Assembly (NCBI RefSeq): GCF_900537085.1
Contig: NZ_UNRE01000007.1
Coordinates: 62,001-126,000, forward strand
Direction of reading: 5' to 3'
DNA length: 64,000 nucleotides
DNA from: Agarivorans sp. Alg241-V36
Lineage (GTDB): Bacteria; Pseudomonadota; Gammaproteobacteria; Enterobacterales; Celerinatantimonadaceae
Shown: in pieces, positions 1-8,478 of the stretch
Layout of the letters: each line of letters begins with the position of its first letter
Numbering within the stretch: position 1 is the first letter of the stretch
Notes under the pieces: model-generated
Database searches by the model: none
The model's input: the letters and a program-made list of their open reading frames with translations, nothing else
Told to the model about the DNA's origin: nothing
Translations under genes and position numbers: made by a program

Positions 1-1691
1 AAGGTAAAATCTTTGGTCTAGTAGCGCCAGGCTACAGCATGGCTAAAGTAGCGGTTGACCATATCGCTGGCGAGCAAGCTAAAGCCTTCGAAGGTGCAGA
101 CATGAGCACCAAGCTTAAGTTAATGGGTGTAGACGTAGCCAGTATTGGTGACGCACACGCAAACACCGAAGGCGCGCTAAGCTACAGCTTGAGCGATGAA
201 GCTCGCCAAGTGTACAAAAAAGTAGTCACCAACGCTGCTGGCGACCGTTTACTCGGTGCCGTATTAGTGGGTGATGCCGACGATTACGGCAACTGGTTGC
301 AACTGTTCCTTAACGACATGCCATTGCCAGTAGCACCGGAATACTTGCTAGTACCATCTTCAGAAGAAGGTGCAGCCTCGGCAATGGGTGTTGAATCTTT
401 ACCCGACAGCGCACAAATCTGTTCTTGTTTCGACGTAACCAAAGGACAAATTTGCCAAGCAGTACGTGATGGCGCAACCAGCATGGCCGACATTAAGGCC
501 ACTACGGGTGCAGCAACGGGTTGTGGCGGTTGTAGCGCATTAGCCGTTCAAGTGATGAACGCTGAATTAGAAAACCTTGGTGTAGAAGTTAGCAACGACA
601 TTTGTGAGCACTTTGCCTATTCACGCGCCGAGCTAGCCGACATTGTTCGAGTTAAGAAAATTAAAACCTTCGAGCAACTGCTAAGCGAATACGGCAGTGG
701 CCACGGTTGTGAAATTTGTAAGCCTGCAGTGGGCTCTATTTTAGCCACCTTCTGGAACGACTACGTTCTTACCGATGACCACATTGCCCTGCAAGATACC
801 AACGATATCTTCTTAGGCAACATGCAAAAAGATGGTACCTACTCAGTAGTACCTCGTGTTCCAGGCGGTGAGATCACTCCAGACAAACTTATCGCCATTG
901 GCGAAGTTGCTAAAGAATATGACCTATACACCAAGATTACCGGTGGCCAACGGGTTGACTTGTTTGGCGCACAATTACACGAGCTACCAAAAATTTGGGG
1001 CAAGTTAATTGATGCTGGTTTTGAAACTGGCCACGCTTACGGTAAAGCGTTACGTACTGTTAAATCTTGTGTAGGTTCTACCTGGTGTCGTTACGGCGTG
1101 CAAGACAGTGTTGGCATGGCGATTTTATTAGAAAACCGCTACAAGGGCCTACGCGCCCCGCACAAAATTAAGTTTGGTGTGTCAGGGTGTACTCGCGAGT
1201 GCGCTGAGGCACAGAGCAAGGATATTGGTGTTATTGCAACAGAGGGCGGTTGGGGTCTGTATGTTTGTGGTAATGGTGGTATGCGCCCTCGACACGCCGA
1301 CTTATTCGCTACCGATTTAGACGACGTAACCTTAATGCGCTACATCGACCGCGTACTGATGTTCTACGTACGTACTGCCGACCGTTTACAGCGTACTTCG
1401 GTATGGTTAGAGAATCTTGAAGGCGGCCTAGATTACCTGAAAGAAGTGATTCTAGACGACAAACTCAACATTTGTGAAGAACTCGAAGCTAACATGAATC
1501 ACGTAGTAGAGAGCTACCAGTGTGAATGGAAATCTACCATTAGCGACGAGAAAAAACTGCTGCGCTTTAGCCAGTTTATTAACGCCGATGATACCGACAC
1601 TAGCCTGCAATATGTTCGCGAGCGTGGCCAACGCCGCCCCGCTACCGAAGAAGAACGTATTCAAACCATTGAAATTGTAGAAGCACCATAA
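1..1691 (+). CDS. nirB: Nitrite reductase [NAD(P)H] large subunit, 3' part (5' end outside window)
   Basis: The reading frame is already open at base 3, upstream of the first ATG at 39, so the gene enters from outside the window and only about 560 C-terminal residues are seen; the family is usually near 850 residues, so the N-terminal FAD/NAD(P)H part is missing. Visible domains are two BFD-like [2Fe-2S] modules (CSCFD with TGCGGC, then GHGCEIC), a ferredoxin-like half domain and the sirohaem/[4Fe-4S] domain with paired motifs CVGSTWC and SGCTREC. NirB with NirD reduces nitrite to ammonium in the cytoplasm for assimilation. An AAGGAG site and nirD follow the stop within 15 bases, so the two are co-transcribed. 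Confidence 0.95.
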   Translation, partial: GKIFGLVAPGYSMAKVAVDHIAGEQAKAFEGADMSTKLKLMGVDVASIGDAHANTEGALSYSLSDEARQVYKKVVTNAAGDRLLGAVLVGDADDYGNWLQLFLNDMPLPVAPEYLLVPSSEEGAASAMGVESLPDSAQICSCFDVTKGQICQAVRDGATSMADIKATTGAATGCGGCSALAVQVMNAELENLGVEVSNDICEHFAYSRAELADIVRVKKIKTFEQLLSEYGSGHGCEICKPAVGSILATFWNDYVLTDDHIALQDTNDIFLGNMQKDGTYSVVPRVPGGEITPDKLIAIGEVAKEYDLYTKITGGQRVDLFGAQLHELPKIWGKLIDAGFETGHAYGKALRTVKSCVGSTWCRYGVQDSVGMAILLENRYKGLRAPHKIKFGVSGCTRECAEAQSKDIGVIATEGGWGLYVCGNGGMRPRHADLFATDLDDVTLMRYIDRVLMFYVRTADRLQRTSVWLENLEGGLDYLKEVILDDKLNICEELEANMNHVVESYQCEWKSTISDEKKLLRFSQFINADDTDTSLQYVRERGQRRPATEEERIQTIEIVEAP

Positions 1692-1705
1692 CAAGGAGAG
1701 TGATG

Positions 1706-2047
1706 ATGAGTGAAGTAGCTACAGCAACTTGGACCGAAGTTTGTCGCAAATCGCAGCTTAGCCCAGGAACCGGTGTTTGTGCCTTAGTCAACGGCAAACA
1801 AGTCGCCATTTTCTGGGAAGGAATCAGCGACCAGATATTCGCCATAAGTAACTACTGCCCATTTGGCAAAGTGAACATGTTGTCTCGCGGCATTATCGGA
1901 GACTTCAAAGGCGAATTAATGGTGGCCTCACCTTTATATAAGCAACGTTTTAGCTTAAAAACCGGCCAATGCCTAGACGACGAAAGCGTCACTATTCCTA
2001 CCTTCCAAGTGAAGTTAGATGGTGACAGCATCAAAGTCGCCGCTTAA
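1706..2047 (+). CDS. nirD: Nitrite reductase small subunit NirD
   Basis: This 113-residue protein has the Rieske-like fold typical of NirD, with the conserved stretches YCPFGKVNMLSRG and SPLYKQRFSLKTGQC. The cysteine/histidine pairs that bind a Rieske cluster are not kept, as is normal for NirD. It is the partner of NirB in cytoplasmic nitrite reduction. Three in-frame starts lie together (GTG 1700, ATG 1703, ATG 1706); I chose 1706 because AAGGAG at 1693-1698 is then seven bases away. It lies 14 bases after the nirB stop, in the same operon. Confidence 0.93.
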   Translation: MSEVATATWTEVCRKSQLSPGTGVCALVNGKQVAIFWEGISDQIFAISNYCPFGKVNMLSRGIIGDFKGELMVASPLYKQRFSLKTGQCLDDESVTIPTFQVKLDGDSIKVAA

Positions 2048-2075
2048 TAAAAAGACTTAATAAAAATAATACTAA

Positions 2076-2099
2076 ACCACGCCGTTACGGCGGCGTGGT
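2076..2099 (+). terminator. Hairpin between nirD and narK
   Basis: ACCACGCCG (2076-2084) pairs perfectly with CGGCGTGGT (2091-2099) around a six-base loop. A T-rich stretch follows only after a gap (2108-2120), so this is a weak terminator or a processing/attenuation hairpin that could lower transporter expression relative to nirBD, not a textbook terminator. Confidence 0.4.
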
Positions 2100-2132
2100 A
2101 GGAACCGCTTTTACTTTTTTAGAGACATTATT

Positions 2133-3599
2133 ATGAGTGCAGAGAAATTTAACCTTTTTTCCTTTACCGGAAAAATGAAGATACTTCACATGAGCTGGAT
2201 GGCTTTTTTCATTACCTTTTTGGTGTGGTTTAACCACGCGCCATTAATGGGTAGCATCGCAGCTAGCCTAGGCTTAACGTCTAGCCAAATCAAAACCCTA
2301 CTGATTTTGAACGTAGCCTTAACCATTCCTGCGCGAATTGTTATTGGTATGTTCACCGACCGTTTTGGCCCACGCCTAACCTATTCAACCCTATTGGCAG
2401 TGTGTTCAATTCCTTGTTTCATGTTTGCCTTTGCGAATAGCTTTGAGCAAGCCGCTATCGCTCGTTTCTTATTGGGCTTTATTGGCGCGGGCTTTGTAGT
2501 AGGTATTCGTATGGTATCGGAGTGGTTCCCAGCTAAAGAGCTAGGCACCGCAGAAGGTATTTACGGCGGTTGGGGTAACTTTGGTAGCGCTGCAGCTGCA
2601 ATGTCATTACCTACACTAGCCATTGTATTTGGTGGTGAAGATGGCTGGCGTTACGCTGTTGGCCTTACCGGTTTAATCAGCTTGTTGTTCAGTGTGGTTT
2701 ACTACAAAAACGTAAGCGATACTCCTAAAGGCTCTACTTACTTTAAGCCAAAAAATGTTGGCGCAATGGAAGTAACCACTAAAGGTGACTTTGTATTGCT
2801 GCTAATCATGAAAGTGCCAATGTACGCAACACTTGCCTTGCTAGCATGGAAACTATCTCCAGCGGGCGTGAAAATGCTTAGCCAAGAAGTGGTTTACGCC
2901 TGTTACGCTGGCCTAGTTGCTTTATACGTTTTGGATTTTTGGAAGACTTACCAAGTAAACAAAAACATCTTTGTTAAGCCAGTTCCAGAGATTGAACAGT
3001 ACAAATTTAAGCAAGTAGCGGTACTAAACGTATTGTACTTCGCCACCTTTGGTTCAGAGCTAGCGGTAGTATCTATGCTGCCATTGTTCTTTAGCGAAGT
3101 ATTCGAATTAGACATGGTTTACGCTGGTCTACTTGCCTCTGCGTATGCCTTTATGAACTTGGCTTCACGCCCAGGTGGCGGTTGGATTTCTGACCGATTT
3201 GGCCGTAAGAAAACCCTATTAGTATTAACTGCTGGTTTAGCCTTAGGTTACTTTGGTATGGGTCAAATTGACGGAACTTGGCCGCTATTCTTAGCAGTAG
3301 CTATGGCAATGGCATGTTCATTCTTTGTACAAGCTGGTGAAGGCGCAGTATTTGCCGCAGTTCCGCTAATTAAGCGTCGCTTAACTGGCCAAATTGCTGG
3401 TATGACAGGCGCATACGGTAACGTAGGTGCAGTATTCTACTTAACCGTGTTAAGCCTTGTAAGCTACCAAGCGTTCTTCTACGTGATTGGCGCAACGGCA
3501 GTGCTAGGCTTTATCGCCTTATTGCTTCTAGAAGAGCCGAAGGGCACTATTGCTGAAGTAGGCCCAGATGGTGAAGTAACGCTAATCAACGTTAGCTAA
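2133..3599 (+). CDS. NarK/NasA-type nitrate/nitrite MFS transporter
   Basis: A 488-residue hydrophobic protein of the major facilitator superfamily with about 12 membrane helices and a long central loop (about residues 190-285). Two nitrate-signature-like glycine-rich segments are visible, GGWGNFGSAAAAM in the first half and GAYGNVGAVFYL in the second, together with the MFS loop motif DRFGPR and its second copy DRFGRKK. The family imports nitrate and/or exchanges nitrite across the inner membrane. It lies 85 bases after nirD with a hairpin between, and most likely supplies the substrate of the assimilatory pathway. Exact substrate (nitrate, nitrite or both) cannot be read from sequence. Confidence 0.88.
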   Translation: MSAEKFNLFSFTGKMKILHMSWMAFFITFLVWFNHAPLMGSIAASLGLTSSQIKTLLILNVALTIPARIVIGMFTDRFGPRLTYSTLLAVCSIPCFMFAFANSFEQAAIARFLLGFIGAGFVVGIRMVSEWFPAKELGTAEGIYGGWGNFGSAAAAMSLPTLAIVFGGEDGWRYAVGLTGLISLLFSVVYYKNVSDTPKGSTYFKPKNVGAMEVTTKGDFVLLLIMKVPMYATLALLAWKLSPAGVKMLSQEVVYACYAGLVALYVLDFWKTYQVNKNIFVKPVPEIEQYKFKQVAVLNVLYFATFGSELAVVSMLPLFFSEVFELDMVYAGLLASAYAFMNLASRPGGGWISDRFGRKKTLLVLTAGLALGYFGMGQIDGTWPLFLAVAMAMACSFFVQAGEGAVFAAVPLIKRRLTGQIAGMTGAYGNVGAVFYLTVLSLVSYQAFFYVIGATAVLGFIALLLLEEPKGTIAEVGPDGEVTLINVS

Positions 3600-3664
3600 G
3601 CCGGCCCCGTATAGCGGCGTGCACCTTAATTGGTCACGCTGCTTACCTCAAGGAAGCGATCTTA

Positions 3665-5467
3665 GTGAGCCAAGAACAACACACTGCAACGGCTTCGCCG
3701 ACAAGCAGTAACCGAGTTAGTAACAGCGAAAAAGCATCCTCTGAAGCTAGCAACAAGTTGGAGGCGTCCTTTGGTGGCGCCTCCATTTCTGGTCCTAAAC
3801 CAGAAAACCAAGACGCCTGCGTAGCCAAAATCCCCGAACCTTGGACCCGATATTACAAAGGCATTGTGGCGATATTAGCCGATGGTTTAAGCAGCGCCGA
3901 GCACGCCAAAATGGCCGCGCAAATATCTGTTACCCAATTTGTTGAAGACTACTACGCCACCCCAGAGAGCTGGTCGGTCAATAAATCCACTGCTCAGGTA
4001 GCAAAATCTCTTAACAATTGGCTATTTCAACAAGGCAAACAAACTGGCTCCTACGCTTGTACCCTTTCTACACTAATTATTAAATCACGAGTCGCGCACC
4101 TGTTTCATGTTGGTGATAGCCGTATTTATCGCTTTCGTGCTGGTAAGTTGCGCCAACTCACTCGTGACCACGTGCAAATTCGCGGCAAGCAAAAAAACCA
4201 CTTAACCCGCGCCATGGGAGTAGATTCTAGCCTAGAGTTAGATTACTCCACCCGCACCGTAGAAAGCGGTGATATCTTCATGCTTACCAGTGATGGCGTG
4301 CATGATGCCCTAAGCGAACAACAACTGCTTAAGCTCCTCCAAGCCAAATTTTCCAGTTTAGAAGAACAAGCCAGCGCCATTGTTAACGCCGCAGAACTAG
4401 CCGGCAGTGACGACAACATTAGCGCCATGCTAGTAAATGTTGATAACGTGCCAGAAGCCGAGCTTGATGAAAGCCGCGCGCAATTATTGCACCTGCCTAT
4501 TCCTCCAGTGATGTCGGTGGGCAATAAAATTGACCAATACCGAGTCAGCGAAATTTTACATACTAGCCCGCGTAGCCACGTGTATTTAGTTGAAGAGTTA
4601 GATAAACAAGGCAACAGCAACGGCAGAGTACGCATTCTAAAAGCCCCCGACGCCAGCATGGCAGACGACCAAGAGTATTTTGCTGGTTTTGCCCGTGAAG
4701 AGTGGGTGGGCAGAGTAGTAAGCAACCCTTACATTATGCGCACCTTCGAGCCGATAGGTACTCGCCGTTTCCGTTATCTTATCGCTGAGTACGTACCAGG
4801 CATTACTCTGCGCCAATGGATGGACAAGCACCCTCACCCACCCATTCAGCAAGTAGTGCGAATGCTAGAAAAACTGGCCAAAGCCCTGCGCGCCCTGCGC
4901 CGTTACGAAATGGTGCATCGCGACTTAAAGCCAGAAAACATTATTATTACCGCCGACGACCAGCTAAAACTGGTGGACTTTGGCACTGTGCAATCTGCCG
5001 AACAATTAGAACAAAATGAGAAAAACTCCACGCCGGTAGGCTCGGTGCAATACATTGCGCCCGAGTATTTGGTGGGCGAAACCGGCCGCCACCGTAGCGA
5101 CATTTTCTCTTTTGCGGTGATAGCCTACGAAATGCTGTCGGGTAACTTGCCTTACAAACAAGCTAGTCGCGAGCAAATTGCCCAGCGACATTACAGCGAT
5201 TGGCATTATCAAAATATTCAGCATTTTCGCAATGACATGCCCGACTGGCTAGACGCCGCTTTAGAGCAAGGCTGTCACCCTAAGCCGCAACAACGCTACC
5301 AAAGCTTGTCGGAGCTTATTCATGACTTACAACATGCTAATCCCAAGCTTAAAGCCAGCTACCAAGCCAAACCCTTAATCGAGCGTAATCCGGTGCGTTT
5401 TTGGCAATCAACCACGGTATTTTTACTGGTGGTAGTGATTTGGCAATGGGCTAGCCAACTAAGTTAA
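3665..5467 (+). CDS. Bifunctional PP2C-type phosphatase / Ser-Thr protein kinase, tail-anchored
   Basis: A 600-residue fusion. Residues about 35-260 form a PP2C-like phosphatase with the metal-binding series ENQD (D50), ADG (D73), VGDSR (D151), TSDG (D210) and GSDDN. Residues about 290-540 form a Hanks-type kinase: ATP lysine near K326, HRDLKPEN at 418, DFG at 438, APE at 465. A hydrophobic helix at about 577-597 ends the protein, so it is predicted to be anchored in the inner membrane with both enzymes in the cytoplasm. The start is GTG with AAGGAAG eight bases upstream. It follows the transporter after 65 bases, which suggests a regulatory role in nitrate assimilation. Both catalytic centres look intact; targets are unknown. 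Confidence 0.9.
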   Translation: MSQEQHTATASPTSSNRVSNSEKASSEASNKLEASFGGASISGPKPENQDACVAKIPEPWTRYYKGIVAILADGLSSAEHAKMAAQISVTQFVEDYYATPESWSVNKSTAQVAKSLNNWLFQQGKQTGSYACTLSTLIIKSRVAHLFHVGDSRIYRFRAGKLRQLTRDHVQIRGKQKNHLTRAMGVDSSLELDYSTRTVESGDIFMLTSDGVHDALSEQQLLKLLQAKFSSLEEQASAIVNAAELAGSDDNISAMLVNVDNVPEAELDESRAQLLHLPIPPVMSVGNKIDQYRVSEILHTSPRSHVYLVEELDKQGNSNGRVRILKAPDASMADDQEYFAGFAREEWVGRVVSNPYIMRTFEPIGTRRFRYLIAEYVPGITLRQWMDKHPHPPIQQVVRMLEKLAKALRALRRYEMVHRDLKPENIIITADDQLKLVDFGTVQSAEQLEQNEKNSTPVGSVQYIAPEYLVGETGRHRSDIFSFAVIAYEMLSGNLPYKQASREQIAQRHYSDWHYQNIQHFRNDMPDWLDAALEQGCHPKPQQRYQSLSELIHDLQHANPKLKASYQAKPLIERNPVRFWQSTTVFLLVVVIWQWASQLS

Positions 5468-5530
5468 CCTCAACTAGGGTTAAATGGCATTGAAATAGAA
5501 AGACTTTTTCGATTGCATTCATTTAAACAA

Positions 5531-5634
5531 CTCAATGCTGGGATTAAAGTGAATAGCAAGGCGAACATGTGCTGCAATAGCGAGCTATTGTAAGCATGTT
5601 CAACGCGGCTAAGCGCTTTTAGAACAGTGTTGAG
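5531..5634. repeat. Nested inverted-repeat structure in intergenic DNA
   Basis: An inner hairpin pairs GAACATG (5563-5569) with CATGTTC (5595-5601) and CAATAGC with GCTATTG around a two-base loop, with small internal loops. An outer imperfect pair, CTCAATGCTG (5531-5540) and CAGTGTTGAG (5625-5634), matches at 8 of 10 positions. No reading frame is associated. It could be a miniature repeat element, a small structured RNA or a terminator of the upstream kinase gene. Confidence 0.5.
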
Positions 5635-5758
5635 CAAGGTCTACTAACCCGAGCTGAGGTTAAGTTAACTTTCATAAGCATAAAGTTGATTTACATAAAG
5701 GCTTAGCCCCTGCTAAGTGCCTACTATAAGCGCAATTTCTTGCTAGTTTGTGGTCAGC

Positions 5759-7108
5759 ATGTCGTCTTCTACTCAAAGTAAAACCTTACAAAAAGGCTTA
5801 TTTGGTATGGCCTTGCCTATTTTTGGCGAGTTTATGCTGAACATGTCGGTGCCGGTATTTGACGCGCTATTCCTTAGCCAAGTCTCCGATCAAGCGGCTG
5901 CATCGGTAGGTGCAGTTATGCCTTGGTTCTCTATGGCCATTGTATTCTTCTCGGCCACTGGCATAGCCGGTGCTAGCCTCGCATCACAATACATGGGCAA
6001 ACAAAACTACCAGCGCGCCAACCTTATCCTGGCAGGCTTAATATTGTTGGGCGTAATGGCAGGGCTGCTGTGCGGTTTATTCTTTATTACTCAAGCTAGC
6101 AATATTGGCCAGTGGATGAGCCTGCCCGCAGACATGAGTGAGTTGGCGGCAGAATACTTAGTATTAGCGGGGGCAGGTATTGGTTTTATGGGTTTGCGCA
6201 TGACCCTAGCCAACATTTGTAATAGCTACGGGCAATCGCATTGGAACACTATTTCAGCGGCATTAATGCTAGTCACCAATATTATTGGTAATGGCATATT
6301 AGTATTGGGTTGGTTTGGCGCAACTCCCATGGGCGTAAGCGGGGTTGCTTTAGCCAGCTTAATTGCTTGGTCGCTTAGCCTTAGCTTTAGCTTGCTGGTA
6401 GTACTATTTTTGATCAAGGTGAAGCTTCCTTTAGCACAAGCGATTAAACAACCCAGCCTTAGCCTTAAACCCATTCTAAAAATTGCGGTGCCTTCGGCGC
6501 TTGAGCCCTTCTCTTATCAAAGCTTTGTAATGGTCATGAACTTAATGATCGTCCAATTTGGCGAGGTAGAGCTTACCGTCCGCATTTATGCGCTAAACAT
6601 CTACGTTTACTGCACCATGATGTTAGTGGCCATTGGTATTGCTAATACCATGTTAGTGACCCAGCTAGCAGGCGCAGGACACTTTGAACGCTGCCATCAA
6701 CAAATGCGTCAAGGCTTGCGCTGGGGCCTAATAGCCGTGGGCATAGTGGCCAGCATTATCTTTATCTTTCACCAAAGCTTACTGGGTTTATTTACCAGTA
6801 ACCCTGAAGTGCTCGCCCTAGGCGTAGTGGTGTGTTTAATTCACAGTATTAATGAGCCCTTAAGGGCAATTAACATTATTAGTGGCAATGTATTGCGCGG
6901 TTGTGGTGACGCGATATTTGTAACGGGCAACGCCATTGCGGTTACTTGGTTATTTTCGGTACCACTGGCCTACTTTACCGGGGTGTATTTAGGCTATGGC
7001 TTGTACGCAGTATTGCTAGCAGGAGTGGTAGATGAGTTCCTACGCAGCCAAATAAACTGGCGACGTTGGAAAAGCGATAGGTGGAAGCGGAAGTTAGCAC
7101 CGGACTAA
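5759..7108 (+). CDS. MATE family efflux transporter
   Basis: About 449 residues with 12 predicted membrane helices in two homologous halves. The N-terminal segment GMALPIFGEFMLNMSVPVFD is a MatE-type first helix, and the second half restarts at ILKIAVPSALEPFSYQSF. MATE proteins export cationic drugs or metabolites using sodium or proton gradients in the inner membrane. Neither GTG 5750 nor ATG 5759 has a clear ribosome binding site; I chose the ATG. The gene stands alone behind a 290-base intergenic region and is followed by accessory DNA. The substrate cannot be predicted. Confidence 0.85.
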   Translation: MSSSTQSKTLQKGLFGMALPIFGEFMLNMSVPVFDALFLSQVSDQAAASVGAVMPWFSMAIVFFSATGIAGASLASQYMGKQNYQRANLILAGLILLGVMAGLLCGLFFITQASNIGQWMSLPADMSELAAEYLVLAGAGIGFMGLRMTLANICNSYGQSHWNTISAALMLVTNIIGNGILVLGWFGATPMGVSGVALASLIAWSLSLSFSLLVVLFLIKVKLPLAQAIKQPSLSLKPILKIAVPSALEPFSYQSFVMVMNLMIVQFGEVELTVRIYALNIYVYCTMMLVAIGIANTMLVTQLAGAGHFERCHQQMRQGLRWGLIAVGIVASIIFIFHQSLLGLFTSNPEVLALGVVVCLIHSINEPLRAINIISGNVLRGCGDAIFVTGNAIAVTWLFSVPLAYFTGVYLGYGLYAVLLAGVVDEFLRSQINWRRWKSDRWKRKLAPD

Positions 7109-7162
7109 TAGGAGTTAACGCCGTAGCGTAGCTGCCTCCACTTCACCACTTTGTAATGCCAT

Positions 7163-7825
7163 TTATATATCATTTATTTCTTGTCTCATTTGTTGAAGCA
7201 GCCGCTTAGAATACATTTGTAGTTCATTACCTAATTTAGATGCCTTACTTTGAAACAGCTCAGTTTTCTCTGTTTGTTGCTTCATAATAATGCCAGTGAA
7301 ATCACTCATGTATTCGTTGGTTATATCGAACATTTCTTGGTTTAATGATTCGATCTTTTCAAATGTTTCAAGCATTTCATCTGTGGCGATTAATTTAAGT
7401 CTGTTTGATTCGTATTTCAGCTTTGTCACATCTTGAAGGCCTTCGTTCATCAGAGACAGTGTTTGAGAACTCAAATACTCTATGGCTGCTCGTTCCCTTT
7501 GTTTATCCCCTGACTCAGTTGCAGCCATGTACTCACTAAAATAACTTTCAAAAATGGGCTGCATTCTAGCAGGCATCTCAACCTGATTTTTCTTACCAAA
7601 TGCATCCAAGTCAGTGACATATTGGCTATATTGAGTGGCCTTCAGATCGAACAACTTAAGTCGTCTATCTGAATTAAACCTCAAATCCTGCTCTAGAAAT
7701 TTAAGCTGTCTTTCGTGTTGTTGCTTATTGAAGTATGCAAACAGAATCCAACCGATATTGACAAGTCCAAATACCCACGCATAAAACCCTGGATTCTCTT
7801 GTATTAAACTGTATATGTATTGCAT
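7163..7825 (-). CDS. Orphan membrane-anchored coiled-coil protein
   Basis: A 220-residue protein I do not recognise. A single N-terminal membrane helix (about residues 12-33) is followed by a highly charged, mostly helical body rich in Lys, Glu and Gln, including heptad-like segments around residues 40-75 and 150-215. This suggests an inner-membrane anchor with a long cytoplasmic coiled coil. The ATG at 7825 has AAGGTGAG upstream. The coding strand is visibly richer in A/T than the flanking housekeeping genes. It begins only about 13 bases after the end of an attC-like site, the arrangement expected of an integron gene cassette. Function unknown. Confidence 0.7.
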   Translation of the reverse strand: MQYIYSLIQENPGFYAWVFGLVNIGWILFAYFNKQQHERQLKFLEQDLRFNSDRRLKLFDLKATQYSQYVTDLDAFGKKNQVEMPARMQPIFESYFSEYMAATESGDKQRERAAIEYLSSQTLSLMNEGLQDVTKLKYESNRLKLIATDEMLETFEKIESLNQEMFDITNEYMSDFTGIIMKQQTEKTELFQSKASKLGNELQMYSKRLLQQMRQEINDI

Positions 7826-7837
7826 GACTCACCTTTA

Positions 7838-7909
7838 GGTCAACGCCCACATTTGCGACTGGTTTGGAGCTCAGCGGAAAACCATTCCGACAACATGCGC
7901 TTGTTAGGC
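7838..7909 (-). mobile_element. attC-like integron recombination site
   Basis: This 72-base imperfect inverted repeat has the layout of an attC site. Read on the minus strand it starts with GCCTAAC (fits RYYYAAC) and ends with GTTGACC (near GTTRRRY). The arms pair in blocks (CAT, TTG, CG, TGGTTT with AAACCA) with three unpaired single bases on one arm, resembling the extrahelical bases that attC sites carry. The stop codon of the neighbouring reading frame lies inside the first core (TAA at 7904-7906), as is common in gene cassettes. No integron integrase is visible in the window. Confidence 0.6.
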
Positions 7910-8415
7910 ATTTACGCTACGCTCCATTTTTTGAACTACTAGATCACGAACCTTTGCCGAAAGAAAGTGTGAAGGAATGTACTTTAGGCTGTACGAGCGA
8001 CGTGACGGTCTAGCAGTTTCTCTAATGAAATTTAGAATTACTTGAGCATGTTCTATATCCCATGCCCACAATAACTCACCTCGGATTTCCCACTGCCAAT
8101 ACGCATCATTTGGCCAATTTAACTTGTGCTTTCTATTCGAGTGGCAATTAGAACACTGAATTAGACCATTAGTCAGCAACGGATAGCAGACTTTGCCAGC
8201 ATCACCTCCGCCTCTGAGATATTGGTTTGGTCCAGAAGGTGCTTTCCAACTTACTTGAGACGGAAACCTTCTAGTACAGTCCAGCCACCCCACTGATGCT
8301 TTGGTCTTGTCTCGTCGGGACGAATCTCGTTTTTCGACAAGAACTCAAATGGCTCTTCAAATTTTGCTAAGCCTCCACAATCAGGACACTTTATGTCTAT
8401 TGGCTCGTACTTCAT
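7904..8415 (-). pseudogene. Frameshifted zinc-ribbon protein gene, cassette-like
   Basis: An ATG at 8415 opens a frame beginning MKYEPIDIKCPDCGG that stops at 8251-8253 after 54 codons. The second half continues in another frame to 7904, with the segment VSWKAPSGPNQYLRGGGD and a second zinc pair CSNCHSN. The fragments join smoothly if one base is restored near 8266-8270, giving about 170 residues with two CxxC pairs, which suggests a zinc ribbon. I do not know the function. The frame can only be intact if the shift is a sequencing error in a short homopolymer. The stop codon is inside an attC-like core, and GTTAAAC (8423-8429, minus strand) lies just upstream of the start and would fit the other cassette boundary. 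Confidence 0.7.
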
Positions 8416-8437
8416 TTTTGGTGTTTAACTGTTTCTT

Positions 8438-8478
8438 AAGAGGAAAAACTCCTTGTTTAAACAATGGAGTTTTCTCTT
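8438..8478. repeat. 41-base near-perfect palindrome
   Basis: AAGAG-AAAACTCC blocks on the left pair with GGAGTTTT-CTCTT on the right around a central TTGTTTAAACAA, with only a few unpaired bases. It lies upstream of the frameshifted cassette-like gene. The symmetry and T-rich ends would allow a bidirectional terminator; it may also be an operator or an end of a mobile element. Confidence 0.6.

Noticed and set aside
7110-7162. Second attC site after the orphan coiled-coil gene
   Set aside because: A GTTAAC and scattered arm matches exist, but the cores do not fit the consensus and the arms pair poorly.
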